Shown here: positions 4,428 to 5,584 of the stretch, in pieces
How positions within the stretch are numbered: the first letter of the stretch is position 1
Layout: each line of letters starts with the position of its first letter
Origin: JBLNBQ01 sp050260095
GTDB lineage: Bacteria > Bacillota > UBA5301 > DYFA01
Length of the DNA stretch: 5,584 nucleotides
Assembly (NCBI GenBank): GCA_050260095.1
Contig: JBLNBQ010000160.1
Location: 1-5,584 of the forward strand
Reading direction: 5' to 3'
Translations under genes and position numbers: made by a program
Notes under the pieces: generated by a model
What the model was told of the DNA's origin: nothing
Database searches by the model: none
Seen by the model: only the letters and a program-made list of their open reading frames with translations

Positions 4428-5447
4428 GTGCGCGTGGCGTTGTATGAGGTGGAAGGGTGGGAGGAGCCGCTCTTCCGGGAGGCGTTGCCCGGGGATGAGC
4501 TGGTGTTCACCGCCGAGCCGCTCAAGGAGGGGAACCTCGGTCCGGCCGGGGGGGAAGGCGTTGCCCGGGGGATCGAGGCGCTCTCGGTGTTCATCCACTC
4601 CGACGTGACCCGGGAGGCGCTGGCGGCCTTTCCCGACCTCCGGCTGGTCGCCACTCGGTCGACCGGATACGACCACATCGACCTGGCGGCCTGCAGGGAG
4701 CGGGGGATCGCCGTCGCGAACGTGCCGTATTACGGCGAGAACACCGTGGCCGAGCACACCTTCGCCTTGATCCTGTCGCTTTCCCGCAACATCCACCGGG
4801 CGTACGTGCGGACGATCCGCGGCGACTTCTCCCTCGAGGGCCTGCGCGGGTTCGACCTCAAGGGCAAGACCATCGGGGTGGTGGGAGCCGGACGCATCGG
4901 ACTGCACGTCATCCGCATGGCCAAGGGCTTCGGGATGGAGGCGCTAGCCTTCGACTTGAAGCAGGACCAGTTCCTGGCCGAGGTCATCGGGTTCCGCTAC
5001 GTCCCTTTGCCGGAGCTTCTGGCGCAGAGCGACATCATTTCGTTGCACGCGCCGCTCCTCCCCAGCACGCACCACCTCATCAACAAGGAAAACATCCGCC
5101 AGGTGAAACCGGGAGCGCTGCTCATCAACACCTCCCGGGGCGGGCTGGTCGAGACGGACGCGCTCTTCCAGGGGCTTGAAGAGGGCATCCTGGCGGGGGC
5201 CGGGCTCGATGTGCTGGAAGGTGAGGAGTTCCTCATGGAGGAGGGCTACAACGTGGCGAAGTCGTACACCCGGGAGGCGCTGAAGACGCTCGTGCAGAAC
5301 CAGGCGCTGCTCCACCGGGAGGACGTGGTGATCACCCCGCACAACGCGTTCAACAGCCGGGAAGCGGCCCGGCGCATCATCGAGACGACCGCTGGAAACC
5401 TGCGCAGGTTCGCCGCCGGCGATCCGGTTAACCTGGTTAAGGGCTAG
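4428..5447 (+). CDS. D-2-hydroxyacid dehydrogenase, D-lactate-dehydrogenase-like
   Basis: Expected reaction: NADH-dependent, reversible reduction of a 2-keto acid such as pyruvate to its D-2-hydroxy acid in the cytoplasm. Numbered from GTG 4428 (339 residues, normal length), the parts are an N-terminal substrate half beginning VRVALYEVE, STGYDHIDL (78-86), PYYGENTVAEHT (100-111), the nucleotide-binding GAGRIG (153-158) and, after the second strand, Asp176, which favours NAD(H) over NADP(H). The catalytic residues are Arg237 in NTSRGG, Glu264 in GLDVLE and His305 in TPHNAF. The longer segment between the Glu and His (EEFLMEEGYNVAKSY...) is typical of the D-lactate dehydrogenase subgroup rather than phosphoglycerate dehydrogenase. 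VanH of vancomycin-resistance operons is in the same subgroup, but no vanA/vanX partner is visible, so a fermentative or general 2-keto acid role is more likely. Exact substrate is not readable from sequence. Confidence 0.85.
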   Translation: MRVALYEVEGWEEPLFREALPGDELVFTAEPLKEGNLGPAGGEGVARGIEALSVFIHSDVTREALAAFPDLRLVATRSTGYDHIDLAACRERGIAVANVPYYGENTVAEHTFALILSLSRNIHRAYVRTIRGDFSLEGLRGFDLKGKTIGVVGAGRIGLHVIRMAKGFGMEALAFDLKQDQFLAEVIGFRYVPLPELLAQSDIISLHAPLLPSTHHLINKENIRQVKPGALLINTSRGGLVETDALFQGLEEGILAGAGLDVLEGEEFLMEEGYNVAKSYTREALKTLVQNQALLHREDVVITPHNAFNSREAARRIIETTAGNLRRFAAGDPVNLVKG

Positions 5448-5455
5448 AACAGGGC

Positions 5456-5480
5456 ATTTCCAGACCCGGGCGGTGGAAAT
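5456..5480. repeat. Inverted repeat after the dehydrogenase gene
   Basis: ATTTCCA (5456-5462) and TGGAAAT (5474-5480) are perfect inverted copies with an 11-base loop containing CCCGGG. It begins nine bases after the dehydrogenase stop. It could form a hairpin at the end of that mRNA, but no T run follows, so it is not a standard terminator; an operator-like role is equally possible. Confidence 0.4.
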
Positions 5481-5584
5481 CGCCGCGCCGAACGCTCCCG
5501 GCTCCGTAGCCGCCGGAGAGATCGTCCGGAGCGCCGACCAGGCGATCAGCCGCTCCCGGTTGATCCCCATCGCGCAGATGTCGG
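5473..5584 (+). CDS. Possible start of a downstream gene, cut by window edge
   Basis: From GTG 5473 an open frame runs to the right edge (about 37 residues: VEIAAPNAPGSVAAGE, then IVRSADQAISRSRLIPIAQM). Third positions are almost all G or C, like the true genes here, and it starts 25 bases after the dehydrogenase stop on the same strand, so an operon is possible. Against it, no good ribosome site precedes the GTG, and the minus strand is also open across this stretch. I do not recognise a family; too little is visible. Confidence 0.3.
   Translation, partial: MEIAAPNAPGSVAAGEIVRSADQAISRSRLIPIAQMS

Noticed and set aside
4944..5570. Minus-strand open frame of 208 codons
   Set aside because: Most of it is antisense to the dehydrogenase. 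Only its first ~40 codons are outside that gene and show nothing recognisable.
1..5584. CRISPR array, tRNA, rRNA, insertion sequence or phage attachment site
   Set aside because: No regularly spaced repeats, no tRNA-like fold or rRNA motif, no transposase and no terminal inverted repeats were seen.

Overview
This GC-rich window (strong G/C bias at third codon positions, GTG starts, AGGAGG-type ribosome sites) most resembles a high-GC Gram-positive-lineage bacterium, possibly a thermophilic or anaerobic Bacillota. The case rests on an adjacent gatD-murT pair (lipid II D-glutamate amidation, typical of Bacillota, Actinomycetota and some Chloroflexota), a Rex-like redox operator and a secreted multiheme c-type cytochrome. 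The taxon is an inference; no rRNA or other marker is present.

Layout. 2-175 (+) is the 3' end of an unrecognised gene. 176-498 is a regulatory stretch holding a candidate promoter flanked by two palindromes resembling binding sites of Rex (the NADH/NAD+ sensor). 499-744 (+) encodes an 81-residue protein with one membrane helix. Tail to tail with it, on the minus strand at 741-830, lies what looks like the last 29 codons of a zinc-dependent alcohol dehydrogenase, cut off by a stop codon. A GC-rich hairpin (880-901) follows, then a minus-strand gene (944-1147) for a 67-residue protein with 19 His and 10 Cys, including 15 consecutive His bracketed by Cys pairs. Divergent from it, 1306-2024 (+) encodes a secreted tetraheme protein of the doubled-CXXCH type, interrupted by an apparent one-base deletion near 1703.

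The second half is conventional. gatD (3574-4305, -) and murT (2060-3556, -) form a two-gene operon encoding the lipid II isoglutaminyl synthase; all key motifs are intact and the order is gatD before murT. Divergent from gatD, 4428-5447 (+) encodes a D-lactate-dehydrogenase-like D-2-hydroxyacid dehydrogenase with Arg/Glu/His catalytic residues. The last ~110 bases may begin another plus-strand gene that leaves the window.

How the parts may work together. The left half reads as a redox and metal accessory patch: redox-type operators, a membrane peptide, a metal-binding peptide and a multiheme cytochrome, with gene decay in two places. The right half concerns cell-wall precursor modification and pyruvate/hydroxyacid redox balance. 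A functional link between the halves is not shown by the sequence.
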